DNA from: Candidatus Daviesbacteria bacterium
Lineage (GTDB): Bacteria > Patescibacteriota > Microgenomatia > Daviesbacterales > UBA10151
DNA: 12,464 nt
Assembly: GCA_016186985.1 (NCBI GenBank)
Contig: JACPKO010000042.1
Location: 1-12,464 of the forward strand
Direction: 5' to 3'
How positions within the stretch are numbered: the stretch's first letter is position 1; the number at the start of each line of letters is the position of its first letter. The notes under the pieces were generated by a model, which saw only the letters and a program-made list of their open reading frames with translations, made no database searches and was not told the origin of the DNA. Shown here one piece after another: positions 1-7,085 of the stretch. The translations under genes and the position numbers were made by a program.

Positions 1-60
1 AGAGAAAATATAGAAAAGGCAGTTAAAAGCATTATCAATAACTTAAAACTCAAAGCTTAA
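1..60 (+). CDS. C-terminal tail of an upstream gene (partial)
   Basis: The first 20 codons are open from the window edge to a TAA at 58-60 and encode 19 residues ending in ...IINNLKLKA. The composition (RENIEKAVKSI) suits an amphipathic C-terminal helix such as ends many PLP-dependent aminotransferases. An aminotransferase upstream of lysA would make biochemical sense, but 19 residues cannot prove it. The next gene starts 51 bp downstream on the same strand. Confidence 0.45.
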   Translation, partial: RENIEKAVKSIINNLKLKA

Positions 61-111
61 ATGTCAAATCTACAGTTCAAATCTAAAAACTTTAACATTT
101 GATAAAAAATC

Positions 112-1383
112 ATGAACAACAAACCCTTACCATTTAACAAAGCCCAAATAGCAGAAATCATTAAGGACTACCCAACTCCCTTTCATGTTTATGATGAGAA
201 AGCTATTCGGGAAAATGCCCAAAAATTTTATCAGGCTTTCTCCTGGACTCCCGGGTTTAAAAATTATTTTGCTGTTAAGGCTTTACCTAACCCTTATATT
301 TTAAAGATTTTAAAAAGTGAAGGCATGGGTGTTGACTGCAGTGCTTTGACCGAGCTTATTTTGGCTGAAAAAGTCGGGTTTTCCGGAGAAGACATTATGT
401 TTACCTCAAACGACACTCCTTACGAAGAATTCAAAAAAGCATTTGAACTCGGGGCTATCATAAATCTTGATGATATAACCCATATTCCTATTTTAGAAAA
501 AGCTGCGGGGATTCCGGAAATTATTTGTTTTAGATATAACCCGGGTCCCTTAAGGGAACATAAGGGGAATATAATCATCGGCAGTCCGGAACAGTCAAAA
601 TACGGAATGACAAAGGACCAGCTCTTTAAAGCCTGCGAAACTATGAAGCAAAAAGGAGTTAAAAGATTCGGACTTCACACAATGATCGCTTCTAATGAGT
701 TAAATAAAAATGCTTTTATAGAAACAGCAGACATGTTATTTCAATTGGTTAAAGAAATCAATGAAAAAGTTGGTATACAAATAGAATTCATTAACATGGG
801 GGGAGGGATCGGAATTCCTTACAAGCCAGAACAAGATCCGGTTGATTTAAATTTTATTTCTGAAAAGATAAAAAAATTATACGATGAACTGATGAGCAAA
901 GCTCCTGCTAACGCAGTAGCTAATAACCAACTAACTCCTTTAAAAATTGTTTTTGAATGCGGGAGAATGGTAACTGGTCCTTATGGATATTTGGTTACAA
1001 CAGCTATTCATACTAAAGATACATACAAAAAATATATTGGAGTAGACGCTTGTATGGCCAATTTAATGAGACCGGCAATGTACGGCGCCTATCATCATGA
1101 AACAGTTTTGGGGAAAGAGGATTCTCCTTTAACTGAAACTTATGATGTTGTGGGCTCCATATGCGAAAACAATGACAAGTTTGCAATTGATCGAAAGCTT
1201 CCTAAAATAGACATAGGGGATATTATTGTAATTCATGATACAGGCGCACATGGCCACACAATGGGATTTAATTATAACGGAAAACTTAGAAGCGCTGAAC
1301 TTTTACTTAAACCTGACGGGTCTGTTGAGCAAATCAGAAGAGCTGAAACCCCGGACGATTACTTCGCAACTTTAAATTTTTGA
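112..1383 (+). CDS. lysA: Diaminopimelate decarboxylase (PLP-dependent, clostridial-type LysA)
   Basis: This 423-residue protein should decarboxylate meso-diaminopimelate to L-lysine in the cytoplasm, the last step of lysine synthesis. The alanine-racemase-fold barrel comes first, with the PLP Schiff-base lysine Lys56 in YFAVKALPNP. GVDCSALTEL (73-82), the glycine-rich phosphate loop GGGIGIPY (230-237) and ECGR (282-285) follow. The C-terminal beta domain carries RPAMYGAYH (320-328), the substrate-side Cys351-Glu352 in SICENNDKFA, and IHDTGAHGHTMGFNYNGKLRSAE. The usual HIGS segment is replaced by LHTMIASNELN (188-198), as in the divergent clostridial branch of LysA. The length is normal. The start fits the family N-terminus (PTPFHVYDE at 21-29). 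No Shine-Dalgarno is visible; the ATG lies 3 nt after a weak TGATAAAAA (100-108). The 3' end overlaps the convergent dedA gene by 25 bp. Confidence 0.93.
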   Translation: MNNKPLPFNKAQIAEIIKDYPTPFHVYDEKAIRENAQKFYQAFSWTPGFKNYFAVKALPNPYILKILKSEGMGVDCSALTELILAEKVGFSGEDIMFTSNDTPYEEFKKAFELGAIINLDDITHIPILEKAAGIPEIICFRYNPGPLREHKGNIIIGSPEQSKYGMTKDQLFKACETMKQKGVKRFGLHTMIASNELNKNAFIETADMLFQLVKEINEKVGIQIEFINMGGGIGIPYKPEQDPVDLNFISEKIKKLYDELMSKAPANAVANNQLTPLKIVFECGRMVTGPYGYLVTTAIHTKDTYKKYIGVDACMANLMRPAMYGAYHHETVLGKEDSPLTETYDVVGSICENNDKFAIDRKLPKIDIGDIIVIHDTGAHGHTMGFNYNGKLRSAELLLKPDGSVEQIRRAETPDDYFATLNF

Positions 1384-1997
1384 CTGTTCATCTTGTGCCA
1401 TTTATGCCAAATATACCATCCGCCTAAGCCCAAAATTAAAACAACAATTACAGCGTCAAATGAGTGAAAGTAGGGTCCTAAGGTATCCCAATTTTCGCCC
1501 ATAACCAAACCTATCCATGCTAAAAAGTAAGACCAAATTAAAGATCCAATAAAAGTTAAAATTGCAAACCTTATAACAGGAAGCCTGGCTATACCGCATG
1601 GAAGGGATATTACTGTCCTGATTCCCGGCAAAACCCTTGTCCCTAAGACCACCCAATCTTTGTATTTATTTAAAAGTTTCTCTGCTTCATCCAAATCTTC
1701 CTCCGTATGCAAGATCCATTTGCCATACTTTCTTAAAAAACGCCTTACTATTTTTTCGTGTCCCCAGAAACCAATAGCATAAGCAACTAGCGAGCCTACT
1801 ACATTCCCCACGGCACCTGATAATGCTACCAGGTGCAAATTAAACTTGCCTGTTGAAACCAGGTATCCCGAAAAAGGCATGATGATTTCTGAAGGTAAAG
1901 GAATTAACGCTGATTCAATTGCCATGGTAATAACGATCCCGGTATAGCCCCAATCAGAGATAAAAGTTATAATCCAATGGCCAACTGCTTCAAGCAT
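1359..1997 (-). CDS. DedA family (SNARE-associated/VTT domain) membrane protein
   Basis: This 212-residue integral membrane protein belongs to the DedA family, which includes undecaprenyl-phosphate and phospholipid flippases and proteins needed for envelope homeostasis. Family hallmarks are the N-terminal GYTGIVITMAIESALIPLPSEIIM with acidic residues Glu28 and Glu37, FSGYL, and the second-half motif GTRVLPGIRTVISLPCG (119-135). Hydrophobic helices follow at about 140-167 and 182-198. The reading frame is open further upstream to an ATG at 2040-2042, but those 15 residues only mirror the rsmI coding sequence. The ATG at 1995-1997 gives the usual DedA N-terminus (MLEAVGHW...) and is preferred. 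Its start is 1 bp from the divergent rsmI start. The substrate cannot be told from sequence. Confidence 0.88.
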   Translation of the reverse strand: MLEAVGHWIITFISDWGYTGIVITMAIESALIPLPSEIIMPFSGYLVSTGKFNLHLVALSGAVGNVVGSLVAYAIGFWGHEKIVRRFLRKYGKWILHTEEDLDEAEKLLNKYKDWVVLGTRVLPGIRTVISLPCGIARLPVIRFAILTFIGSLIWSYFLAWIGLVMGENWDTLGPYFHSFDAVIVVLILGLGGWYIWHKWHKMNSQKFKVAK

Positions 1998-1998
1998 A

Positions 1999-2670
1999 AT
2001 GTTAATTATTGTACCAACACCAATAGGCAATTTAAAAGACATAACTTTGCGTGCTTTGGAAGTTTTGCAATTTGTTGATGAAATAATTTGCGAAGATTCA
2101 AGGCGAAGCTCTTTACTTTTAAATCATTACCAGATCAAAAAACCGCTCTTAGTCTTAAATGATTTTAATGAATATAAAACTGTTCCCCGGATTATAGAAA
2201 AACTAATATCAGGAAAAAATTTGGCCCTGGTTTCAGACGCAGGCACTCCTTTAATTTCAGATCCTGGTTATAAACTGGTTAGGGAATGTATAAATCAACA
2301 TATAGAAATTGATTCCCTTCCCGGAGCAGTCTCCCCTGTAGTTGCCCTCACCCTTTCAGGATTACCTCCGGATAAATTCTTTTTTTTGGGCTACTTACCG
2401 GAAAAGAGCGGCCAGAGACAAAAAGTACTGATACAAATTTCTGCTATAGCAAGAATTTGTAGCACGACTTTTATAATCTTAATTTCACCATACAAGCTTA
2501 CTAAAACGCTGGAGGATTTGAGAGAAAATTTTGGAGATATCCCAATCACACTAGCGAAGGAGCTCACAAAAATCCACCAAAAAGTAATTTCCAAAAAAAT
2601 TTCAGAAATTCTCGAAGAAGCCAAAAACCCAAAGGGAGAATATATTCTACTTCTTAACCTATCCGTTTAG
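1999..2670 (+). CDS. rsmI: 16S rRNA (cytidine-1402-2'-O)-methyltransferase, short form
   Basis: This 223-residue tetrapyrrole-methylase-fold enzyme should use S-adenosylmethionine to 2'-O-methylate C1402 in the ribosomal P site. Visible motifs are PTPIGNLKDITLRALEVL (6-23), ICEDSRRSSLLLNHY (30-44), the SAM-binding LVSDAGTPLISDPGY (77-91), SLPGAVSPVVALTLSGLP (106-123), LGYLPEKSGQR and ELTKIHQKV (188-196). The conserved YESPHRL segment is diverged to LISPYKL (161-167). Typical RsmI is about 270-290 residues; here the C-terminal helix-turn-helix extension is missing. The start is fixed because MLIIVPTPIGNL begins the first beta strand. A TATAAT at 1968-1973 inside dedA could serve as its -10, but no good -35 precedes it and no Shine-Dalgarno is seen. 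Confidence 0.92.
   Translation: MLIIVPTPIGNLKDITLRALEVLQFVDEIICEDSRRSSLLLNHYQIKKPLLVLNDFNEYKTVPRIIEKLISGKNLALVSDAGTPLISDPGYKLVRECINQHIEIDSLPGAVSPVVALTLSGLPPDKFFFLGYLPEKSGQRQKVLIQISAIARICSTTFIILISPYKLTKTLEDLRENFGDIPITLAKELTKIHQKVISKKISEILEEAKNPKGEYILLLNLSV
2008..2036 (-). promoter_or_regulatory. Candidate dedA promoter inside the rsmI coding region
   Basis: On the minus strand an extended -10 TGGTACAAT (box 2008-2013, TGn at 2014-2016) has a weak -35 TTTAAA (2031-2036) with a 17-bp spacer. The predicted transcription start, about 2001, is only a few nt before the dedA ATG at 1997, so the mRNA would be nearly leaderless. The whole element lies within rsmI codons 4-13. Confidence 0.4.
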
Positions 2671-4057
2671 TCCTTGCTAGTGTTTTTTCCAAAAAGCTTA
2701 CATGCTCCCGTAAAGCGTTAATCGTATTTGGCAAACCTGCAATACCCCAAACACCAGATTTAATAAAGAAGTTCAATAATTCCTCGCAGGCGATGGTTTT
2801 TCCAGATACTAAAACCTGTTTATTGTTTTTAATAAGTTTTAAATATCCAAATTCTTTAAAAAATTTCTCGACCGGGTTTATCCAATCTTTCCTTGGATCA
2901 GATAAAAAAAGCTCTGCTTCTATTCCGGTTAAAATTTCTACAATTTTATCCAAATCTACAGAAGCGCCGTCAAACCCTGCATCTAAATAATCCTGCAAAT
3001 TTAGAAAATCCGCAACGCAGGAAAATTGCTTCCAAATTTTAAGACCTCCTTTACTGTAAATACCTAAAGCTGCATAATCCCTTTTTAAATTTAGGAACTC
3101 ATCTTTTGAAAAAGTTTCAGGCAGGACTATCTGGCAATTCAAGTTTTTTTTATTTCTAAAGAATAGAAAGGATTTGGCATATTCCAAATTTTGCTCTTTA
3201 CTATTTACAAAGTTTGGGTGAAAGATAATTGTACAATCCCTAAATTGCAAAATCTTATTAACTTGTCCGGCTATTTTTTCAACATCTGGATTTTCCAGAT
3301 GGAGCAAAACAGCATCCGGATTTAAATCCGGCAAAACTTCACCGGAATAATCAAGCAAAAGTTTCGTTGCAGTTTTTTTTACCTGCATTTTTTTTGGGGC
3401 AGGAAGAACAAATTCTTTTGCCTGGGTATTTTCTTCCAAGCTTTGAGTGAAAGGGGAAAGCTTGATAATTTTAATCTTCCTCTCCTCCTCTACCCAATAA
3501 TAAATTTGCGGTAAAATCAATTTCTTGTTGCCTGCAATAACCAGATTTTCAATTTCCTCTGATACTTTAAAATCCGCCTTTCCTTCGTCAACTTTTATTA
3601 CTACGTGACCTTTATCCTCATCAAAAAAAGCTGCCCCGAAAGAGGAAAAGTTAGAAGAAAAAATAACCTGCTGGGGTGTTAGATTTAAAAAAATTTTTTC
3701 CTGCCTTTCAATTTTTGAAACTAACTCGCTGTACCACTTCTGAAGTAAATCCCTCCATAGTTTTTCTAAATTAACAACCACTTTGTGCTTGCTTTGCGAA
3801 GAATTTAAATGAACATCGAAGGCTTCGGGCATTTTTAACTTAAAAAGCTCAAGTTTTAAATTGCCCATATTATCGGAGATTGTTTTATGACTGGAATATT
3901 TGTCGATGATTTTTTTTATTAAGTCAGTCGGAGGCAAAACTATTACAGACTCAACAACCGGCAGCCCAAAGTGGTTAAGCTTGGCCAAATTAAACAAATT
4001 GACTCCTATTGTTTTTTTATCGAAATCGTGGATGAACCTTAAAGGCAATATTTGCAT
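2654..4057 (-). CDS. Degenerate PEP-synthase/PPDK-like protein without the phosphohistidine domain
   Basis: This 467-residue protein resembles the two ends of phosphoenolpyruvate synthase/pyruvate phosphate dikinase. Residues 15-45 (KTIGVNLFNLAKLNHFGLPV...) match the start of the PEPS ATP-grasp domain, which usually reads VGGKGANLGEM..GfpVP. Residues 138-165 (SSFGAAFFDEDKGHVVIKVDEG) recall its GvaftvdP..g strand region. After about 220, KKTATKLLLDYSGE and the C-terminal ACEELLNFFIKSGVWGIAGLPNTINALREHVSFLEKTLA (423-461) resemble the PEP-binding barrel and its last helices. I see no swivelling GGxTSHAA phosphohistidine segment and none of the usual catalytic Arg/Glu/Cys motifs. It is therefore unlikely to be an active synthase and may be a repurposed or regulatory derivative. 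It is last in a minus-strand operon, 10 bp after the DUF192 gene, and overlaps rsmI tail-to-tail by 17 bp. Family assignment is from remembered similarity only. Confidence 0.5.
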   Translation of the reverse strand: MQILPLRFIHDFDKKTIGVNLFNLAKLNHFGLPVVESVIVLPPTDLIKKIIDKYSSHKTISDNMGNLKLELFKLKMPEAFDVHLNSSQSKHKVVVNLEKLWRDLLQKWYSELVSKIERQEKIFLNLTPQQVIFSSNFSSFGAAFFDEDKGHVVIKVDEGKADFKVSEEIENLVIAGNKKLILPQIYYWVEEERKIKIIKLSPFTQSLEENTQAKEFVLPAPKKMQVKKTATKLLLDYSGEVLPDLNPDAVLLHLENPDVEKIAGQVNKILQFRDCTIIFHPNFVNSKEQNLEYAKSFLFFRNKKNLNCQIVLPETFSKDEFLNLKRDYAALGIYSKGGLKIWKQFSCVADFLNLQDYLDAGFDGASVDLDKIVEILTGIEAELFLSDPRKDWINPVEKFFKEFGYLKLIKNNKQVLVSGKTIACEELLNFFIKSGVWGIAGLPNTINALREHVSFLEKTLARTKRIG

Positions 4058-4067
4058 AATCTGACTG

Positions 4068-4601
4068 TTATTCTAATACAATCCTGTCTCCGGCTTGAAT
4101 ATCATGAGTTATAACAAACCCGGCATTTGTTTCCAGAACCCGGTTGATATCTACGGTTGAGGAATATCGCTCCAGGGTTTCATCAGTTTGTCCTTCGATA
4201 GGGGGGGGTACATTCGGCAGTATATCAACAATTTTGTCATTTAAAATCCATATTATATCTATAGGAAACTGCATACCTTTCATCCAATAGGTATATTTTT
4301 TAGTTGGTGTGTGGATAAAAAGCATTCCGGAATTTGTGGCAAGACTTGCTCGATAACCTAAACCTTTATTTCTTTTTTCGTTCGTGTCCGCTATTTCAAC
4401 ATCAAGAGCAACCTTTATGTTTCCGGACGCATCAACTATTTTTAAAATTTTGGTCTGGCTATTTACTGATATGTTTTGCTTACCTGAATTTTTTATTTGC
4501 GAAGTGAAAGGAAGAAGGTATTTATAATTAAAAGCTAGAAAGGTCGCACCGAGTATAACTATTGAAAGCCCTGCCATTTGAAACCAGAATTTTTTATCCA
4601 T
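4068..4601 (-). CDS. Membrane-anchored DUF192 family protein
   Basis: This is a 177-residue protein with an N-terminal hydrophobic anchor (about 8-30) and a DUF192 domain at about 66-175. Family signatures are VEIADTNEKRNKGLGYRASL (68-87), SGMLFIH, YWMKGMQFPIDIIWI (105-119), LETNAGFVITHDI and the closing GDRIVLE. DUF192 proteins are small extracytoplasmic beta-rich domains of unknown biochemical function, often beside envelope genes. The anchor places the domain outside the membrane, consistent with the neighbouring surface nuclease and CAP protein. It sits 39 bp after the nuclease gene in the same operon. No Shine-Dalgarno precedes the ATG; the spacer holds a heptamer tandem repeat. Confidence 0.85.
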   Translation of the reverse strand: MDKKFWFQMAGLSIVILGATFLAFNYKYLLPFTSQIKNSGKQNISVNSQTKILKIVDASGNIKVALDVEIADTNEKRNKGLGYRASLATNSGMLFIHTPTKKYTYWMKGMQFPIDIIWILNDKIVDILPNVPPPIEGQTDETLERYSSTVDINRVLETNAGFVITHDIQAGDRIVLE

Positions 4602-4607
4602 GTTTTA

Positions 4608-4635
4608 ATTGTAAATTGTAAATTGTAAATTGTAA
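4608..4635. repeat. Four-copy tandem heptamer (ATTGTAA)
   Basis: Four perfect head-to-tail copies of ATTGTAA (TTACAAT on the coding strand) fill most of the 39-bp gap between the nuclease stop codon and the DUF192 start. The array sits where an untranslated spacer of a polycistronic mRNA would be. It is probably a slippage-prone microsatellite; it could tune spacing or upstream A/U content for DUF192 translation. Confidence 0.9.
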
Positions 4636-4640
4636 ATTTT

Positions 4641-5234
4641 TTATTTGCACTGCCCCCAAAGTCCCCTTAAATTATCCTTTGCTTCTTTCTCTGCCTGCAG
4701 GAATCTTGAGTCGTACTTTATGTCAGGCGGATAGGTTAAAATTTTGGCAAACCCCTGCCTTATCAGATAGTCATTAATAAACAAATTTTCACCATCCCCG
4801 ATCGGCAAAAAAACATACCTTAAAAGCCTGTTGTATTTATCGGTTTCGGAAACATCTTTTGTCAAAATTACTTGTTTACCCTCGATCAGTCTTTTTGTCT
4901 CGGCGCTGGCTTTTTTACCAAAGCATCCCACCGGCCTTCTCGGATCAACTGTTTCCGGGGTATCAATACCAATCAAGCGCACTTTGAGCGTTTTGGGATC
5001 AGATTTTATTTCTATGGTATCTCCATCTATAACTTTTGTTACCAGGAAACTTTTTTGAGCCTGGGCTGAAGGAGTGGAAAGCTTAATTTCTTCCTCAACC
5101 GGGTTAAGGCTTCCTAATACCTCTGGCTGTTCCTCTTTAATATCCAGATTCAAACCCTGCCAGATTAGTAAAGAGCTTATGAATACCGAGGAGATCAAAA
5201 CCGCTGTTAAAACTAGTGTTTTTTTAAAATTCAT
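4641..5234 (-). CDS. Exported thermonuclease (staphylococcal nuclease homologue)
   Basis: This 197-residue protein has an N-terminal hydrophobic segment (about 8-26, signal peptide or anchor), a polar linker and an SNase domain (62-196). The Ca-dependent active site is complete by alignment to staphylococcal nuclease: Asp70 and Asp72 in VIDGDTIEI, Arg86 and Asp91-Glu94 in RLIGIDTPE, and Arg136 in DKYNRLLRYV. The closing AEKEAKDNLRGLWGQC is typical. It should hydrolyse DNA and RNA outside the cytoplasm, plausibly to scavenge nucleotides from other cells, which would suit a reduced, possibly host-associated bacterium (inference). Cys104 and Cys196 could form a disulfide. It starts 7 bp after the CvpA-CAP stop and 39 bp before the DUF192 gene. 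Confidence 0.9.
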   Translation of the reverse strand: MNFKKTLVLTAVLISSVFISSLLIWQGLNLDIKEEQPEVLGSLNPVEEEIKLSTPSAQAQKSFLVTKVIDGDTIEIKSDPKTLKVRLIGIDTPETVDPRRPVGCFGKKASAETKRLIEGKQVILTKDVSETDKYNRLLRYVFLPIGDGENLFINDYLIRQGFAKILTYPPDIKYDSRFLQAEKEAKDNLRGLWGQCK

Positions 5235-5241
5235 TTGCGCG

Positions 5242-6198
5242 TCAATCGCTAAACACCTGGGTCACCATGAGTCCGTAAACCCCGCCATCCATTATACCAA
5301 TCCCGATTCTGTTAAAATCAGGGGATAAAATATTCCTTCTGTGACCCTCGGAATTCATTAAACCCTTATGTGCAAGCTCCACGGTCGGGGCATAAGCCAG
5401 GTTTTCCCCAATAACTAAAAAGCTGTAACTTTCTTCCATTGCCCTGTCCGATACATTTTTCCCCTCGGGCGAATTATGGGCAAAATATCCCCTTTTAAAC
5501 ATGTCTGCTGAATGTGACCTCGCTATTTTAGTCAGCGCCGGATCAAATTCTAAAGACTTTAGGCTGTTCGTCTCCCTTTCTTTATTTACAAGGTTAATCA
5601 GTTGGTTTTCAAAGCCTGGATTAGGACTAAATTCCCTTGTTTTAAAACCTAAATCAACTATCTCATTACTTTTTGGCTTTATAGTCAGAAAAGTAAAAGT
5701 GTCTTCTGTTATGCCCCCGAACACCCCTTTTAGCGGTCCTTCAAGCTGGTATGTCTTGTTTAAGATGTTTGAGCCAATTATTGACTCATGGATGTCTTTT
5801 TTTATCCCGGGCTGAACCGGGAATGTTCCCAATAAAACAAGGATTATAGAAATAAAAACTAGCCCGCGGAGGAGTGCAGGAATAAAAGAGAATAAATTAA
5901 TCCATTTAGGAAACCGTATAATACTTATCAACCTGAAAACGACAAAGTGGGTTATACCGAAAAAGACTGTTTCAACTAAAAACCAGACGGAAAGAAATCC
6001 AAAAATTTTTGCTAAAGAATTCGGAACTTGAAAGTTTGAGATAAAAAAAATTGAAAATTCATTGTAAAAGCGTAGTGATGCAATAAAGGCGATAAGAAAA
6101 GACGCTGAATCTAAAATTTCCCCCAGTAAATTTCGTCCTATGGATTCATAAATAAAAAACAAAAGTAAAACAATTATAACTATATCAACCCAGTTCAT
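5242..6198 (-). CDS. CvpA-like membrane domain fused to an extracellular CAP/SCP domain
   Basis: This is a 318-residue two-domain protein. Residues 1-126 form about four membrane helices with the CvpA layout (MNWVDIVIIVLLLFFIYESIGRN, then 31-47, 65-90 and 104-126). CvpA was first linked to colicin V production and is a general envelope protein. After a linker, residues 195-318 form a CAP domain: LINLVNKERE (200-209), IARSHSADMFKRGYFAHNSPEG with His229 and His241, GENLAYA with Glu265, and NSEGHRRNILSP with His286, ending WTQ-like in MVTQVFSD. CAP domains are secreted and bind lipids, metals or wall components. Here the domain would be tethered outside. It is the first gene of the operon. The ATG lies 8 nt after a perfect TATAAT, implying a leaderless message. 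Confidence 0.87.
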   Translation of the reverse strand: MNWVDIVIIVLLLFFIYESIGRNLLGEILDSASFLIAFIASLRFYNEFSIFFISNFQVPNSLAKIFGFLSVWFLVETVFFGITHFVVFRLISIIRFPKWINLFSFIPALLRGLVFISIILVLLGTFPVQPGIKKDIHESIIGSNILNKTYQLEGPLKGVFGGITEDTFTFLTIKPKSNEIVDLGFKTREFSPNPGFENQLINLVNKERETNSLKSLEFDPALTKIARSHSADMFKRGYFAHNSPEGKNVSDRAMEESYSFLVIGENLAYAPTVELAHKGLMNSEGHRRNILSPDFNRIGIGIMDGGVYGLMVTQVFSD

Positions 6199-6206
6199 AA
6201 TTTGTA

Positions 6207-6234
6207 ATTATACTGCAAAAAAAGTAAGAGACAA
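6207..6234 (-). promoter_or_regulatory. Promoter of the CvpA-CAP / nuclease / DUF192 operon
   Basis: Minus strand: perfect -10 TATAAT (6207-6212) and -35 TTGTCT (6229-6234) with a 16-bp spacer. Transcription would begin near 6200, 1-2 nt before the ATG at 6198, so the first gene would be leaderless. It is back-to-back with the plus-strand promoter at 6251-6279. Confidence 0.6.
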
Positions 6235-6250
6235 TCTGAACCTATAGTAG

Positions 6251-6279
6251 TTGACTTCTCTTTATGAATCTGGTATTAT
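6251..6279 (+). promoter_or_regulatory. Strong sigma70-type promoter with extended -10
   Basis: The -35 TTGACT (6251-6256) is separated by exactly 17 bp from the -10 TATTAT (6274-6279), which carries the extended TGn (TGG at 6271-6273). The predicted start is about 6286, one base before the ATG at 6287. This is the best promoter in the window. It also argues against using the in-frame TTG at 6251 as a start codon, because that TTG is the -35 box. Confidence 0.7.
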
Positions 6280-6286
6280 AAAAACG

Positions 6287-6985
6287 ATGAATTCAAAAGA
6301 CAGAGATCCTAATGAACCAAAACCAGAGGCAATAAGTTTGACTGTGAATGGGAGTTTATTTGATGGCCGGAAATTTCCTTCAGGAACACTTTTTTTTAAA
6401 AGAATGCGGGGAAATCAATATCCAACTCCAGTAGAGAAAGCTGCTGATGTTCTACTTCCTGCTCCTGAAAAAGTTGTATCTCCTGCTCCGGAGGAAGAAT
6501 ATCGAGCCCGCAGACCCTCGAGAAGAATACCTGTAGAAGATGTTCGTCCATCAGTAGAAGCGCGACATCGAGCTCGTGGGAGACAAAGATTCCAGCTGTC
6601 TCAGCGGGTTTTGAGAGGAGCCGCTGCAATTTTAACTGTGGGGAGCATATATTTAGCAAGAGAGCCTCTCTCAGAAGCAGCTGCTTCTTCTATTAGTTTT
6701 GTGGCTGATGGACTAATCAATCAACCAGGTTTGCAGGCTGCAAGAAAAAGCTATTCCAGATATCAAGCATATGCAAACTTAAATAATCAGTTAGACAATC
6801 AAAGAAATGCCGCAAAAGAAGATTCTAAAGCAATACGTACAGCCTTAGATAGGCAACAAATTAAGGATCAAATAGAGTTTCTACTAATATTTGGAGAAGG
6901 AATAGATAAAATTCATGGAAATAGTACTGCAGGAGATTCACACAGATTAGAAGCAGCGAGATTACAAACCCTTTTAGACAAATAA
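6287..6985 (+). CDS. Unknown single-pass membrane protein with basic/proline-rich N-terminal half
   Basis: I do not recognise this 232-residue protein. Residues 1-107 are polar, with proline-rich stretches (LLPAPEKVVSPAPEE) and a strongly basic run of arginines (70-107). One hydrophobic helix follows at about 108-124 (VLRGAAAILTVGSIYLA). After it come about 108 residues, rich in Ala, Gln, Asn and Lys, that look helical (155-231). By the positive-inside rule the basic half should be cytoplasmic and the C-terminal half outside. The frame extends upstream to a TTG at 6251, but the promoter covers that region, so the ATG at 6287 is taken. It could be a membrane-tethered nucleic-acid or ribosome-binding protein, but that is only a guess from charge. 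Confidence 0.7.
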   Translation: MNSKDRDPNEPKPEAISLTVNGSLFDGRKFPSGTLFFKRMRGNQYPTPVEKAADVLLPAPEKVVSPAPEEEYRARRPSRRIPVEDVRPSVEARHRARGRQRFQLSQRVLRGAAAILTVGSIYLAREPLSEAAASSISFVADGLINQPGLQAARKSYSRYQAYANLNNQLDNQRNAAKEDSKAIRTALDRQQIKDQIEFLLIFGEGIDKIHGNSTAGDSHRLEAARLQTLLDK

Positions 6986-6990
6986 TATTT

Positions 6991-7070
6991 GTACCCCAAA
7001 AAATTTAAGAGCTGTTCATGTTATACCCAAAATATTCCGATTTGCAATTTTTAGGTAAAGTTTTGGGTAC
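6991..7070. repeat. Inverted repeat GTACCC(C)AAAA / TTTTGGGTAC
   Basis: GTACCCCAAAA at 6991-7001 and TTTTGGGTAC at 7061-7070 pair perfectly apart from one extra C, enclosing about 60 nt. The left arm starts 6 nt after a stop codon. The same GTACCCCAAA recurs at 8283-8292 after the next gene. No T-tract follows, so a simple intrinsic terminator is unlikely. Confidence 0.6.
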
Positions 7071-7085
7071 ATAATCGATTAACGA

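Noticed and set aside
1998..2042. Longer dedA start at 2042
   Set aside because: The extra 15 residues are the mirror of the conserved rsmI N-terminus and do not fit the DedA family start.
6251..6286. TTG at 6251 as the start of the membrane protein
   Set aside because: That TTG is the -35 box of a near-perfect promoter whose transcript begins at about 6286.
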